Positions 1 through 6,265 of a stretch of DNA of 9,038 nucleotides are shown here, piece after piece. Numbering within the stretch: the first letter of the stretch is position 1; each line of letters opens with the position of its first letter. The stretch is from an uncultured Eubacteriales bacterium (GTDB lineage: Bacteria > Bacillota > Clostridia > Oscillospirales > Butyricicoccaceae), in assembly GCA_910586105.1 (NCBI GenBank), contig CAJUGU010000140.1, positions 1 through 9,038 of the forward strand. Reading direction: 5' to 3'. Both the position numbers and the translations under genes were made by a program. The notes under the pieces were generated by a model. The model ran no database searches. It saw nothing but the letters and a program-made list of their open reading frames with translations, and was not told the origin of the DNA.

Positions 1-115
1 AGCCCGCCGCCGCCCGCGCAGGACGCCCTCCGGCGAGGAGCCGGGCGCAGGGCAGAGCCGCCGCCGTCCGCACAGGACGCCCTCCCCCGGCGCGGGGAAG
101 CTCCGGTGAGGGCAG
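1..115. repeat. GC-rich imperfect tandem repeat, two units
   Basis: Two adjoining units, about 1-55 and 56-115, share a GCCGCCG start, a CAGGACGCCCTC core (19-30 and 73-84) and a GGGCAG end. Each unit can fold: unit 1 pairs CCGGC with GCCGG inside a GCCCT/AGGGC arm, and unit 2 pairs CCCCG with CGGGG inside GCCCTC/GAGGGC. No start codon with a ribosome binding site is visible. Frame 1 is open and would give a proline-rich repeat (PPPPAQDAL, then PPPSAQDAL), so the end of an upstream coding region cannot be excluded. A palindromic intergenic repeat or the tail of an upstream terminator is equally possible. Confidence 0.5.
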
Positions 116-259
116 TGTGCTCCGATTTGTGGGGGAAAGCGCCTTCCTTTTGGAGGATTTGCCCGGTTTGTTGATTTTTTGTGCCGGATTCTTTATGCCC
201 CGCTTTGCGTTTTGTCTGTTGTTTTGGAACGGGCACGCGAATTTTTTTATGCAAAATAC

Positions 260-272
260 CATGGAATCCATG
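260..272. promoter_or_regulatory. palindrome just upstream of promoter 1 (possible operator)
   Basis: CATGGA-A-TCCATG is a perfect 6+6 palindrome with a single central base. It lies about 10 bp upstream of the -35 box of promoter 1 and is flanked by a direct repeat ATGCAA (249-254 and 270-275). The position fits an activator or repressor site. The binding protein is unknown and chance is possible. Confidence 0.3.
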
Positions 273-281
273 CAAGAATCA

Positions 282-309
282 TTGACAAATCGCCCAAAAC
301 GTTTATAAT
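282..309 (+). promoter_or_regulatory. sigma-A type promoter of operon 1
   Basis: A perfect -35 box TTGACA (282-287) is separated by 16 bp from a perfect -10 box TATAAT (304-309). The surroundings are AT-rich in an otherwise GC-rich region. Transcription would start near 316-318. It points at acyl-CoA dehydrogenase 1 and no other start codon with a ribosome binding site lies between them. Confidence 0.8.
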
Positions 310-317
310 AGTGATTA

Positions 318-568
318 GACATGCTACCAAGTAAGGTGTGTCCTAAATACAATTCGCTTTTTCGGCGGTTGCCCCCCGCTTCCCAGCGCTCCGCTGGCGC
401 GGTTGCGTCCGTCCAGATCCCTGAATGGCTTTTGCCGGGCTCCACGTTTTGGGGGTGGCGTCCGGAATGCTGTTTTGTGCGTTTGTACACGCCATTTCCG
501 CCGAAAAGCGGGCGCTTTCGCTCGTATTTACAAACATCTGACAATTCATTTTTGGGAGGTTTAATGGC
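318..568 (+). promoter_or_regulatory. untranslated leader of operon 1
   Basis: About 250 nt separate the predicted transcription start from the first gene. No convincing ORF lies here. Small stems are visible: CCAGCG/CGCTGG with loop CTC (383-397), and a weaker pairing of GGAATG with CATTTCC around 465-500. GGGAGG (554-559) is the ribosome binding site of the first gene. A short overlapping ATG at 564 opens a frame of only six codons (MAWILG). I recognise no known riboswitch class. The upstream stretch 116-281 is T-rich and shows no supported gene. Confidence 0.45.
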
Positions 569-1711
569 ATGGATTTTAGGCTGACAAAAGAACAGGCAAT
601 GATGCAGAAGCTCTGCCGTGAGTTCGCGGTGAACGAGATCGAGCCCATTGCAGCAGACACCGACGCTACCGAGCAGTATCCGTGGGATCTGGTGCACAAG
701 CTCCAGAAGTACGGCCTGCTGGGCATCCAGTTCCCCAAGGAACTCGGCGGCTCCGGCGGCGATACGATCTGCTACACGATCGCGATCGAAGAGGCGTCCC
801 GCTTCTGCGGTACCACCGGCTGTATCCTTTCCTCGCACGCTACCCTGTGCGCTTGGCCGATCTTTAAGTACGGTACCCCCGAGCAGAAGGAAAAGTGGCT
901 CCGCCCCCTGATCTCCGGTCAGAAAATGGGCGCGTTCGGCCTCACCGAGCCGAATGCCGGCACCGACTCCGCCGCTCAGCAGACCATCGCGGAAAAGCAG
1001 GAGGACGGTTCCTACATCATCAACGGCTCCAAGGTCTTCATCACCGGCGCCGGCTGCGCTGAAACCTATATCGTTTTCGCCATGACCGACAAGAAGCTCG
1101 GCAACAAGGGCATCTCCGCCTTCATCATGGACATCAACGACCCCGGCTTCTCCATCGGTAAGATCGAGCATAAAATGGGCATCCGCGGCTCCCAGACCGG
1201 CGAGCTGATCTTCGAGAACGTCCATCTTCCCGCCGACCGCCTCCTCGGTAAGGAGAACGGCGGCTTCAAGATCGCTATGACCACCCTCGACGGCGGCCGT
1301 ATCGGCATCGCTTCTCAGGCCCTCGGCATCGCGCAGGGCGCCCTCGATCAGGCGATCGCTTACATGAAGGAACGCGTTCAGTTCCGTAAGCCCCTTTCCG
1401 CTTTCCAGGGCCTCCAGTGGATGGTCGCCGATATGGAAACCAATATCGAAGCCGCCCGCCTGCTCGTCCGCCGCGCCGCTTTCAATAAGGACCATGGCCT
1501 CCCCTACACCAAGGAAGCCGCTATGGCGAAGCTGTTCGCAGCCGAGACCGCTATGGACGTTACCACCAAGTGCGTGCAGATCTTCGGCGGCTACGGCTAT
1601 ACCCGTGAATATCCGGTCGAGCGCATGATGCGCGACGCCAAGATCACCGAGATCTATGAAGGCACTTCGCAGGTCCAGAGAATGGTCATCGCCGGCCAGC
1701 TGCTGAGATAA
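569..1711 (+). CDS. acyl-CoA dehydrogenase 1 (butyryl-CoA dehydrogenase-like)
   Basis: A 380-residue flavoprotein of the acyl-CoA dehydrogenase family. These enzymes interconvert acyl-CoA and 2-enoyl-CoA in the cytoplasm using FAD and an ETF partner. An N-terminal helical domain (about 1-115) is followed by the beta domain with the flavin-contact motif GAFGLTEPNAGTD (121-133), then a C-terminal helical domain. GGYGYTREYPVERMMRD (340-356) precedes IYEGTSQVQR (362-371). Glu364 matches the catalytic base of short/medium-chain members. Length is normal for the family. The start at 569 is set by GGGAGG at 554-559. It is the first gene of an operon, 26 nt before etfB. With ETF genes directly downstream it probably works as a reductase in fermentation, like clostridial butyryl-CoA dehydrogenase. 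No crotonase, hydroxybutyryl-CoA dehydrogenase or thiolase gene lies in the window, so the substrate is not fixed; acryloyl-CoA or a branched-chain substrate is also possible. Confidence 0.93.
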   Translation: MDFRLTKEQAMMQKLCREFAVNEIEPIAADTDATEQYPWDLVHKLQKYGLLGIQFPKELGGSGGDTICYTIAIEEASRFCGTTGCILSSHATLCAWPIFKYGTPEQKEKWLRPLISGQKMGAFGLTEPNAGTDSAAQQTIAEKQEDGSYIINGSKVFITGAGCAETYIVFAMTDKKLGNKGISAFIMDINDPGFSIGKIEHKMGIRGSQTGELIFENVHLPADRLLGKENGGFKIAMTTLDGGRIGIASQALGIAQGALDQAIAYMKERVQFRKPLSAFQGLQWMVADMETNIEAARLLVRRAAFNKDHGLPYTKEAAMAKLFAAETAMDVTTKCVQIFGGYGYTREYPVERMMRDAKITEIYEGTSQVQRMVIAGQLLR

Positions 1712-1737
1712 TTTGACAAGGGAGGATTTCTGAAGCT

Positions 1738-2538
1738 ATGAAAGTTATCGTATGTGTAAAGCAGGTTCCCGACACTTCCGGTAAGGTCGCCGTTAATCCG
1801 GACGGCACCCTGAACCGTGCATCTATGGCAACCATCATCAACCCCGACGACAAGAACGCCGTCGAGGCCGCGCTGACCCTGAAGGACAACACCGGCTGCA
1901 AGGTCGTCGTCGTTACCATGGGCCCCCCTCCGGCAGAAGGCATGCTGCGTGAGCTGCTCGCAATGGGCGCAGACGAAGCCGTGCTGGTTTCCGGCCGCGA
2001 GTTCGGCGGTTCCGATACCTTCGCGACTTCCCAGATCCTGGCCGCAGCCGTCAAGAAGATCGGCGTGGACGCCGACGATATCGTGATGTGCGGCCGTCAG
2101 GCGATCGACGGCGACACCGCGCAGGTCGGCCCGCAGATCGCGGAAAAGCTCGGCATCCCGCAGATCACCTATGTTGCCGACCTCAAGGTCGAAGGCAACA
2201 AGGTCACCTGCAAGCGCATGCTCGAGGACGGCTACATGACCATCGAGACCCAGACCCCGTGCCTCCTGACCGCAATCAAGGAACTGAACACCCCCCGTTA
2301 CATGACCGTCGGCGGCATTTTCGACTGCTACAATAAGCCCCTCGCCGTTTACGACTACGAGGCGCTGAAGGACGATCCGCTGATCGAAGTGGACACCATC
2401 GGCCTGAAGGGCTCCCCCACGAACATCTACGCATCGTTCACTCCCCCGCAGAAGGGCGCCGGCACGATGCTCGAAGGCGCCGACAAGGGCACCTGCGAGA
2501 AGCTGACCTCTATCCTGCTCGAGAAGCACATCATCTGA
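1738..2538 (+). CDS. etfB: electron transfer flavoprotein beta subunit, copy 1
   Basis: A 266-residue ETF beta subunit, which binds a nucleotide cofactor and passes electrons between NADH, the alpha subunit and the acyl-CoA dehydrogenase. The N-terminus MKVIVCVKQVPDT is typical. Other family marks are IINPDD (34-39), MGPPPAE (61-67), LAMGADEAVLVSGREFGGSD (74-93) and GRQAIDGDTAQVGP (119-132). I associate the last motif with ETFs that use NADH as donor and bifurcate electrons; that assignment comes from family knowledge, not from a test here. GGGAGG at 1720-1725 lies 12 nt before the ATG. The gene sits between the dehydrogenase (26 nt gap) and etfA (22 nt gap). The protein is identical to copy 2 at 5443-6243. 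The DNA differs only at 1776 and 1782, both synonymous (Thr13, Gly15). Confidence 0.95.
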   Translation: MKVIVCVKQVPDTSGKVAVNPDGTLNRASMATIINPDDKNAVEAALTLKDNTGCKVVVVTMGPPPAEGMLRELLAMGADEAVLVSGREFGGSDTFATSQILAAAVKKIGVDADDIVMCGRQAIDGDTAQVGPQIAEKLGIPQITYVADLKVEGNKVTCKRMLEDGYMTIETQTPCLLTAIKELNTPRYMTVGGIFDCYNKPLAVYDYEALKDDPLIEVDTIGLKGSPTNIYASFTPPQKGAGTMLEGADKGTCEKLTSILLEKHII

Positions 2539-2560
2539 GTCGAAAGGAGCTAATACGAAC

Positions 2561-3610
2561 ATGTTTGATAATAGAAAAATTGAAGATTTCAAGGGCGTAT
2601 GGGTCTTCTGTGAACAGCGCCAGGGTGTGCTTCAGAACACAGCGCTTGAGCTGATCTCCGAAGGCCGGAAGCTGGCGGACGAGCTTGGCGTAGAGCTGTG
2701 CGGCCTGCTGCTGGGCGACAACGTCGACGGCCTCGCAAAGGAAATCGGCGGGCACGGCGCAGACAAGGTACTGGTGTGCAACTCCCCGCTGCTGGCCAAG
2801 TATACAACCGATGCGTATGCAAAGGTCATCGTTGACGTGATCAAGGACAAGAAGCCGGAGATCTTCCTGATCGGCGCGACCAACATCGGCCGCGACCTCG
2901 GCCCGCGTCTCGCCGCCCGTCTCGGCACCGGCCTGACCGCGGACTGCACCAAGCTCGAGATCGGCTACTCCCGTACCGACAACGAGCACAAGATCATCCT
3001 TCAGACCCGCCCGGCATTCGGCGGCCACCTGATGGCGACCATCATCTGCCCGCGCTTCCGCCCGCAGATGTCGACCGTCCGTCCCGGCGTTATGAAGAAG
3101 AGCGCGTTCGATCAGGCAAAGGCTGACGCGGTCGTTGTGGAGAAGCCCGCGTTCGAGCTGTCCGAGGCTGATATCAAGACCAACGTTGTCGAGATCGTCA
3201 AGGCTGCGAAGGAACTGGTCAACCTCTCCGAGGCCGGCGTGATTGTATCCGTAGGCCGCGGCATTTCCTCCGACGTGGAGAAGGGCCTTGCGCTGGCAAA
3301 GGAACTGGCAGACGAGCTGGGCGGCGTCGTTGGCGCTTCCCGTGCGGCGGTTGACTCCGGCTGGATCGCCGCCGATCATCAGGTCGGCCAGACCGGCCAG
3401 ACCGTCCGCCCACAGCTGTATGTTGCGCTTGGCATTTCCGGCGCGATCCAGCATAAGGCCGGCATGCAGGATTCCGAGTGCATCGTTGCGATCAACAAGA
3501 ACGATTCCGCAGCGATCTTTGAGGTCGCTGACTACGGTATCTGCGGCGACCTGTTCAAGGTCGTTCCGATGCTGATCGAGGAAGTTAAGGCTGCAAAGGC
3601 TGCAAAGTAA
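2561..3610 (+). CDS. etfA: electron transfer flavoprotein alpha subunit, copy 1
   Basis: A 349-residue ETF alpha subunit. The N-terminal half (to about 220) is the domain that packs against EtfB. The C-terminal half carries the FAD site: VGRG (231-234), GASRAAVDSGW (258-268), QVGQTGQTVRP (274-284), GISGAIQHKAGM (291-302), INKN (311-314) and ADYGICGD (323-330). There is no N-terminal ferredoxin-like extension of the kind seen in caffeyl-CoA reductase ETF alpha, so this is the ordinary short form found with butyryl-CoA dehydrogenase. The tail is lysine-rich (KAAKAAK). AAAGGAG at 2543-2549 lies 11 nt before the ATG, and the first ten codons are AT-rich, which should keep the start unstructured. 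It is the last gene of operon 1 and is followed by hairpin terminators. The protein and DNA appear identical to 6266-7315. Confidence 0.95.
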   Translation: MFDNRKIEDFKGVWVFCEQRQGVLQNTALELISEGRKLADELGVELCGLLLGDNVDGLAKEIGGHGADKVLVCNSPLLAKYTTDAYAKVIVDVIKDKKPEIFLIGATNIGRDLGPRLAARLGTGLTADCTKLEIGYSRTDNEHKIILQTRPAFGGHLMATIICPRFRPQMSTVRPGVMKKSAFDQAKADAVVVEKPAFELSEADIKTNVVEIVKAAKELVNLSEAGVIVSVGRGISSDVEKGLALAKELADELGGVVGASRAAVDSGWIAADHQVGQTGQTVRPQLYVALGISGAIQHKAGMQDSECIVAINKNDSAAIFEVADYGICGDLFKVVPMLIEEVKAAKAAK

Positions 3611-3615
3611 TCCAT

Positions 3616-3637
3616 AAAAAACCTGCCTTTTGGCAGG
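3616..3637 (-). terminator. terminator-like hairpin facing the minus strand
   Basis: CCTGCC (3622-3627), loop TTTT, then GGCAGG (3632-3637), with AAAAAA at 3616-3621. Read on the minus strand this is a stem followed directly by six T, a standard intrinsic terminator. On the plus strand no T-run follows. It begins only six bases after the etfA stop, so it may stop transcription coming towards etfA from the right. Confidence 0.45.
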
Positions 3638-3655
3638 GCATAAAGCAAGCCATAT

Positions 3656-3695
3656 CAGGCGGTGCAAGGACAAGTTCCTTTGCGCCGCCTGTTTT
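3656..3695 (+). terminator. intrinsic terminator of operon 1
   Basis: CAGGCGG (3656-3662) pairs with CCGCCTG (3685-3691). The inner GCAAGGA pairs with TCCTTTGC with one bulge, around a short loop. TTTT follows at 3692-3695. It lies 46 nt after the etfA stop, and the stem is long and GC-rich. Confidence 0.75.
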
Positions 3696-3724
3696 CGTCT
3701 GCCGTTTTTCAGGCCCTCGCGGGC

Positions 3725-3760
3725 AAGCCTGCGGTTTCCCGCCGCGCGCCGCAGGCTTTT
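3725..3760 (+). terminator. second hairpin with T-run, possible backup terminator
   Basis: AAGCCTGCGG (3725-3734) pairs perfectly with CCGCAGGCTT (3749-3758) around a 14-nt GC-rich loop, and the T-run ends at 3760. A smaller stem GCCC/GGGC (3713-3724) lies just before it. It is probably a second terminator between the operons. The outer A and T pairs make it read in both directions, though the minus side has only AA-derived T. Confidence 0.5.
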
Positions 3761-3807
3761 CGGAACGCAGGCCGCGCCGCCTATGATAAACTCTGACAAA
3801 AAGTAGG

Positions 3808-3921
3808 TGAAGTATTTGGTGCTTTCGCGCAAAAGTGGTCGAGGCGGGCAATTTCTGGTTGACGAATGGTGAACTATGTGGTATATTGATAAAAGAAAAC
3901 CGAAAAATGCTAAATACTTCA
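3808..3921. promoter_or_regulatory. inverted repeat flanking promoter 2 (possible operator pair)
   Basis: TGAAGTATTT (3808-3817) is repeated in exact inverted form as AAATACTTCA (3912-3921). The two arms lie on either side of promoter 2 (3859-3887) and its predicted start near 3894. They could be two binding sites for one regulator that loops the promoter, or a long-range stem if a transcript starts further upstream. I see no such pair at promoter 1. Confidence 0.35.
3859..3887 (+). promoter_or_regulatory. sigma-A type promoter of operon 2
   Basis: The -35 box TTGACG (3859-3864) and the -10 box TATATT (3882-3887) are 17 bp apart, in an AT-rich island. Transcription would start near 3894, about 390 nt before acyl-CoA dehydrogenase 2. 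It differs in sequence and setting from promoter 1, so the two operons are probably controlled separately. Confidence 0.65.
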
Positions 3922-4282
3922 TCAAAAGCTGTTCATAAGTGCAGCCTCATTCCTCACTTCTTTCCTCGGAGGGGCGTCAGCCCCCCGGCCCGCTGCATCC
4001 AGCCATGCCTGCGCCCCGGAACGTCTGTTCCGGGCCCGGCAGGCGCTGCATGTCTATGGCTGGAACGCCATGATCTTCCACAGCATTTTCAGTCGGTTTC
4101 CCCGGCAGGCTGCTGGCGGTCTCGTCAGCAGCCCCCGCGTTTTTGGATTTTCCGTTCGCCTCCGTTGTGATAGCCATTGCCCAGAACTGCCTATAAGAAC
4201 GGAAAATCCGTGCCGCCGGGTTTTTCATCATTCGTGTTGTTTGATCCAAGCAAATTTTGATTTATACAAAGGAGACTTGAAC
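3894..4282 (+). promoter_or_regulatory. long structured leader of operon 2
   Basis: This stretch holds no supported gene but several strong stems. GGGGC/GCCCC (3971-3984) has loop GTCA. A nested hairpin spans 3999-4063: CCAGCCAT/ATGGCTGG outside, GCCTGC/GCAGGC in the middle and CCCGGAAC/GTTCCGGG inside with loop GTCT. GGCTGCTG/CAGCAGCC lies at 4108-4133. A perfect 13-bp arm pair occupies 4145-4157 and 4197-4209. CCCGGC (4101-4106) can pair with GCCGGG (4215-4220), enclosing the last two stems, and TTTTT follows at 4221-4225. GGAG at 4271-4274 is the ribosome binding site of the next gene. This could be an attenuator or another cis-acting RNA, or a decayed intergenic element. I recognise no known riboswitch class; the FMN riboswitch core, which would suit flavoprotein genes, is not seen. 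Confidence 0.55.
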
Positions 4283-5425
4283 ATGGACTTCAAACTGACC
4301 CGTGAACAAGAGCTGGTTCGTAAAACAGTGAAAGATTTCACCGAAAACGAAGTCAAGCCGATCGCAGCCGAGACCGATCTCACCTGCGAGTACCCCCGCG
4401 CAAACATTGAAAAGCTGTTCGACATGGGCGTGATGGGCATGATCGTACCGAAAGCCTATGGCGGCGCAGGCGCGGACGACCTGTGCGGCTCGCTCGCGAT
4501 CGAGGAGCTTTCCAAGCAGTGCGCATCCACCGGCGACATCGTTGCGACCCACAACGGCCTGTGCTGCGGCCCGATCCTTCAGCACGGCACCGAGGAGCAG
4601 AAGCAGAAATACCTGCGGATGCTGACCGAGGGCCACAAGGTCGGCGCGTTCGCATTGACCGAGCCGGACGCGGGTTCCGACGCCTCCAAGGGCAAGTGCG
4701 TCGCCGTATTGGAAGGCGACCACTATGTGCTCAACGGCGCGAAGATCTTCATTACCAACGGTTATGTCGCCGACGTATTTGTCGTATTCGCAATGACCAA
4801 TCCGTCGCTTGGCACCAAGGGCATTTCCGCGTTCATTGTTGAAAGCTCCTTCCCCGGCTTCTCGGTCGGCAAGCACGAGAAGAAGATGGGCCTGCACGGC
4901 TCGCCCACGGCGGAGATCGTGTTCACCGACTGCATCGTCCCCAAGGAAAACCTGCTCGGCAAGGAAGGCAAGGGCTTCTCGATCGCGATGCAGACGCTGG
5001 ACGGCGGACGTATCGGTATCGCCGCACAGGCGCTTGGCATTGCCGAAGGCGCGATGAATGAAGCGGTCGAATTCGCAAAGAGCCGCGTCCAGTTTGGCCG
5101 TCCGATCTCCAAGTTCCAGAACAGTCAGTTCGTATTTGCCGATATGCATGTTGCGATCGAAGCGGCGCGCCTGCTGACCTACAAGGCGGCGATCATGAAG
5201 ACCAACGGCGAGCGCTTCACCGTTGACGCGGCGACCGCGAAACTGTTCGCTTCCGAAGCGGCAATGAACATCACCACCAAGGCCGTCCAGATGTGCGGCG
5301 GTTACGGCTATACGCAGGATTATCCGGTCGAGCGCATGATGCGCGACGCCAAGATCACCGAGATCTACGAAGGTACGTCCGAGATCCAGCGCGTCGTAAT
5401 TTCCGGCAACATTCTCGGCAAGTAA
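4283..5425 (+). CDS. acyl-CoA dehydrogenase 2 (butyryl-CoA dehydrogenase-like)
   Basis: A 380-residue paralogue of the gene at 569-1711, of equal length and family but clearly diverged throughout. It shows the flavin motif GAFALTEPDAGSD (121-133), KMGLHGSPTAE (201-211), LDGGRIGIAAQALGIAEGA (239-257) and GGYGYTQDYPVERMMRD (339-355). IYEGTSEIQR (361-370) holds the probable catalytic Glu363. Paralogue 1 has MGIRGSQTGE where this one has MGLHGSPTAE, and KYGLLGIQFP where this one has DMGVMGMIVP. Substrate preference may therefore differ. The frame is open upstream to 4070, but the family N-terminus MDFKLT and GGAG at 4271-4274 fix the start at 4283. etfB follows after 17 nt. It probably acts as an enoyl-CoA reductase or acyl-CoA dehydrogenase with the co-encoded ETF; the substrate is not known. 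Confidence 0.93.
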   Translation: MDFKLTREQELVRKTVKDFTENEVKPIAAETDLTCEYPRANIEKLFDMGVMGMIVPKAYGGAGADDLCGSLAIEELSKQCASTGDIVATHNGLCCGPILQHGTEEQKQKYLRMLTEGHKVGAFALTEPDAGSDASKGKCVAVLEGDHYVLNGAKIFITNGYVADVFVVFAMTNPSLGTKGISAFIVESSFPGFSVGKHEKKMGLHGSPTAEIVFTDCIVPKENLLGKEGKGFSIAMQTLDGGRIGIAAQALGIAEGAMNEAVEFAKSRVQFGRPISKFQNSQFVFADMHVAIEAARLLTYKAAIMKTNGERFTVDAATAKLFASEAAMNITTKAVQMCGGYGYTQDYPVERMMRDAKITEIYEGTSEIQRVVISGNILGK

Positions 5426-5442
5426 GGGAGGATACATAGACC

Positions 5443-6243
5443 ATGAAAGTTATCGTATGTGTAAAGCAGGTTCCCGACACCTCCGGCAAGGTCGCCGTTA
5501 ATCCGGACGGCACCCTGAACCGTGCATCTATGGCAACCATCATCAACCCCGACGACAAGAACGCCGTCGAGGCCGCGCTGACCCTGAAGGACAACACCGG
5601 CTGCAAGGTCGTCGTCGTTACCATGGGCCCCCCTCCGGCAGAAGGCATGCTGCGTGAGCTGCTCGCAATGGGCGCAGACGAAGCCGTGCTGGTTTCCGGC
5701 CGCGAGTTCGGCGGTTCCGATACCTTCGCGACTTCCCAGATCCTGGCCGCAGCCGTCAAGAAGATCGGCGTGGACGCCGACGATATCGTGATGTGCGGCC
5801 GTCAGGCGATCGACGGCGACACCGCGCAGGTCGGCCCGCAGATCGCGGAAAAGCTCGGCATCCCGCAGATCACCTATGTTGCCGACCTCAAGGTCGAAGG
5901 CAACAAGGTCACCTGCAAGCGCATGCTCGAGGACGGCTACATGACCATCGAGACCCAGACCCCGTGCCTCCTGACCGCAATCAAGGAACTGAACACCCCC
6001 CGTTACATGACCGTCGGCGGCATTTTCGACTGCTACAATAAGCCCCTCGCCGTTTACGACTACGAGGCGCTGAAGGACGATCCGCTGATCGAAGTGGACA
6101 CCATCGGCCTGAAGGGCTCCCCCACGAACATCTACGCATCGTTCACTCCCCCGCAGAAGGGCGCCGGCACGATGCTCGAAGGCGCCGACAAGGGCACCTG
6201 CGAGAAGCTGACCTCTATCCTGCTCGAGAAGCACATCATCTGA
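5443..6243 (+). CDS. etfB: electron transfer flavoprotein beta subunit, copy 2
   Basis: This encodes the same 266-residue protein as 1738-2538, with the same NADH-type ETF marks (GRQAIDGDTAQVGP at 119-132). GGGAGG at 5426-5431 starts directly after the stop codon of acyl-CoA dehydrogenase 2, so translation is probably coupled. The ribosome binding site is 11 nt from the ATG, one nt closer than in copy 1. The DNA differs from copy 1 at 5481 and 5487 only (C instead of T, both silent). Because the product is identical, either ETF should serve either dehydrogenase. A second copy may serve dosage or separate control. Confidence 0.95.
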   Translation: MKVIVCVKQVPDTSGKVAVNPDGTLNRASMATIINPDDKNAVEAALTLKDNTGCKVVVVTMGPPPAEGMLRELLAMGADEAVLVSGREFGGSDTFATSQILAAAVKKIGVDADDIVMCGRQAIDGDTAQVGPQIAEKLGIPQITYVADLKVEGNKVTCKRMLEDGYMTIETQTPCLLTAIKELNTPRYMTVGGIFDCYNKPLAVYDYEALKDDPLIEVDTIGLKGSPTNIYASFTPPQKGAGTMLEGADKGTCEKLTSILLEKHII

Positions 6244-6265
6244 GTCGAAAGGAGCTAATACGAAC

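Larger units (their letters stand above)
1738..3610 (+). repeat. 1873-bp direct repeat, copy A (etfB-etfA)
   Basis: This block matches 5443-7315 at a constant offset of 3705 bp. By eye the only mismatches are T/C at 1776 and T/C at 1782. The remaining 1828 bp, including the 22-nt gap between etfB and etfA, look identical; frame-shifted and antisense translations of the two copies also agree. Identity begins at the etfB ATG and ends at the etfA TAA. Flanks differ at once (TCCAT here, ATTTT after copy B). Upstream, only the ribosome binding site AAGGGAGGAT is shared, at 1-nt different spacing. Confidence 0.93.

Noticed and set aside
117..308. Possible 63-residue hydrophobic small protein upstream of promoter 1
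   Set aside because: No ribosome binding site, the frame runs through the promoter boxes, and composition follows the T-rich DNA.
1654..2592. 312-codon minus-strand frame opposite etfB, repeated at 5365-6297
   Set aside because: Shadow of etfB; its repetition reflects the DNA repeat and not a second gene.
1738..3610. etfBA block as an insertion sequence or composite transposon
   Set aside because: No transposase, terminal inverted repeats or target-site duplications at the edges, which coincide with gene ends.
2531..3925. 464-codon open frame on the minus strand across etfA copy 1
   Set aside because: It is antisense to a clearly coding etfA, arises from GC-rich codon use, and resembles no protein family. 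The equivalent frame recurs opposite copy 2 because the DNA is identical.
4070..4282. 71-codon N-terminal extension of acyl-CoA dehydrogenase 2
   Set aside because: The family N-terminus MDFKLT and a ribosome binding site fix the start at 4283. The extension translates the structured leader.
3894..4282. FMN or other known riboswitch in the operon 2 leader
   Set aside because: The conserved cores of FMN, TPP, cobalamin and SAM riboswitches were not seen; only generic strong stems are present.
4262..5437. 391-codon open frame on the minus strand across acyl-CoA dehydrogenase 2
   Set aside because: Antisense shadow of a gene with all family motifs; no ribosome binding site and no recognisable domain.
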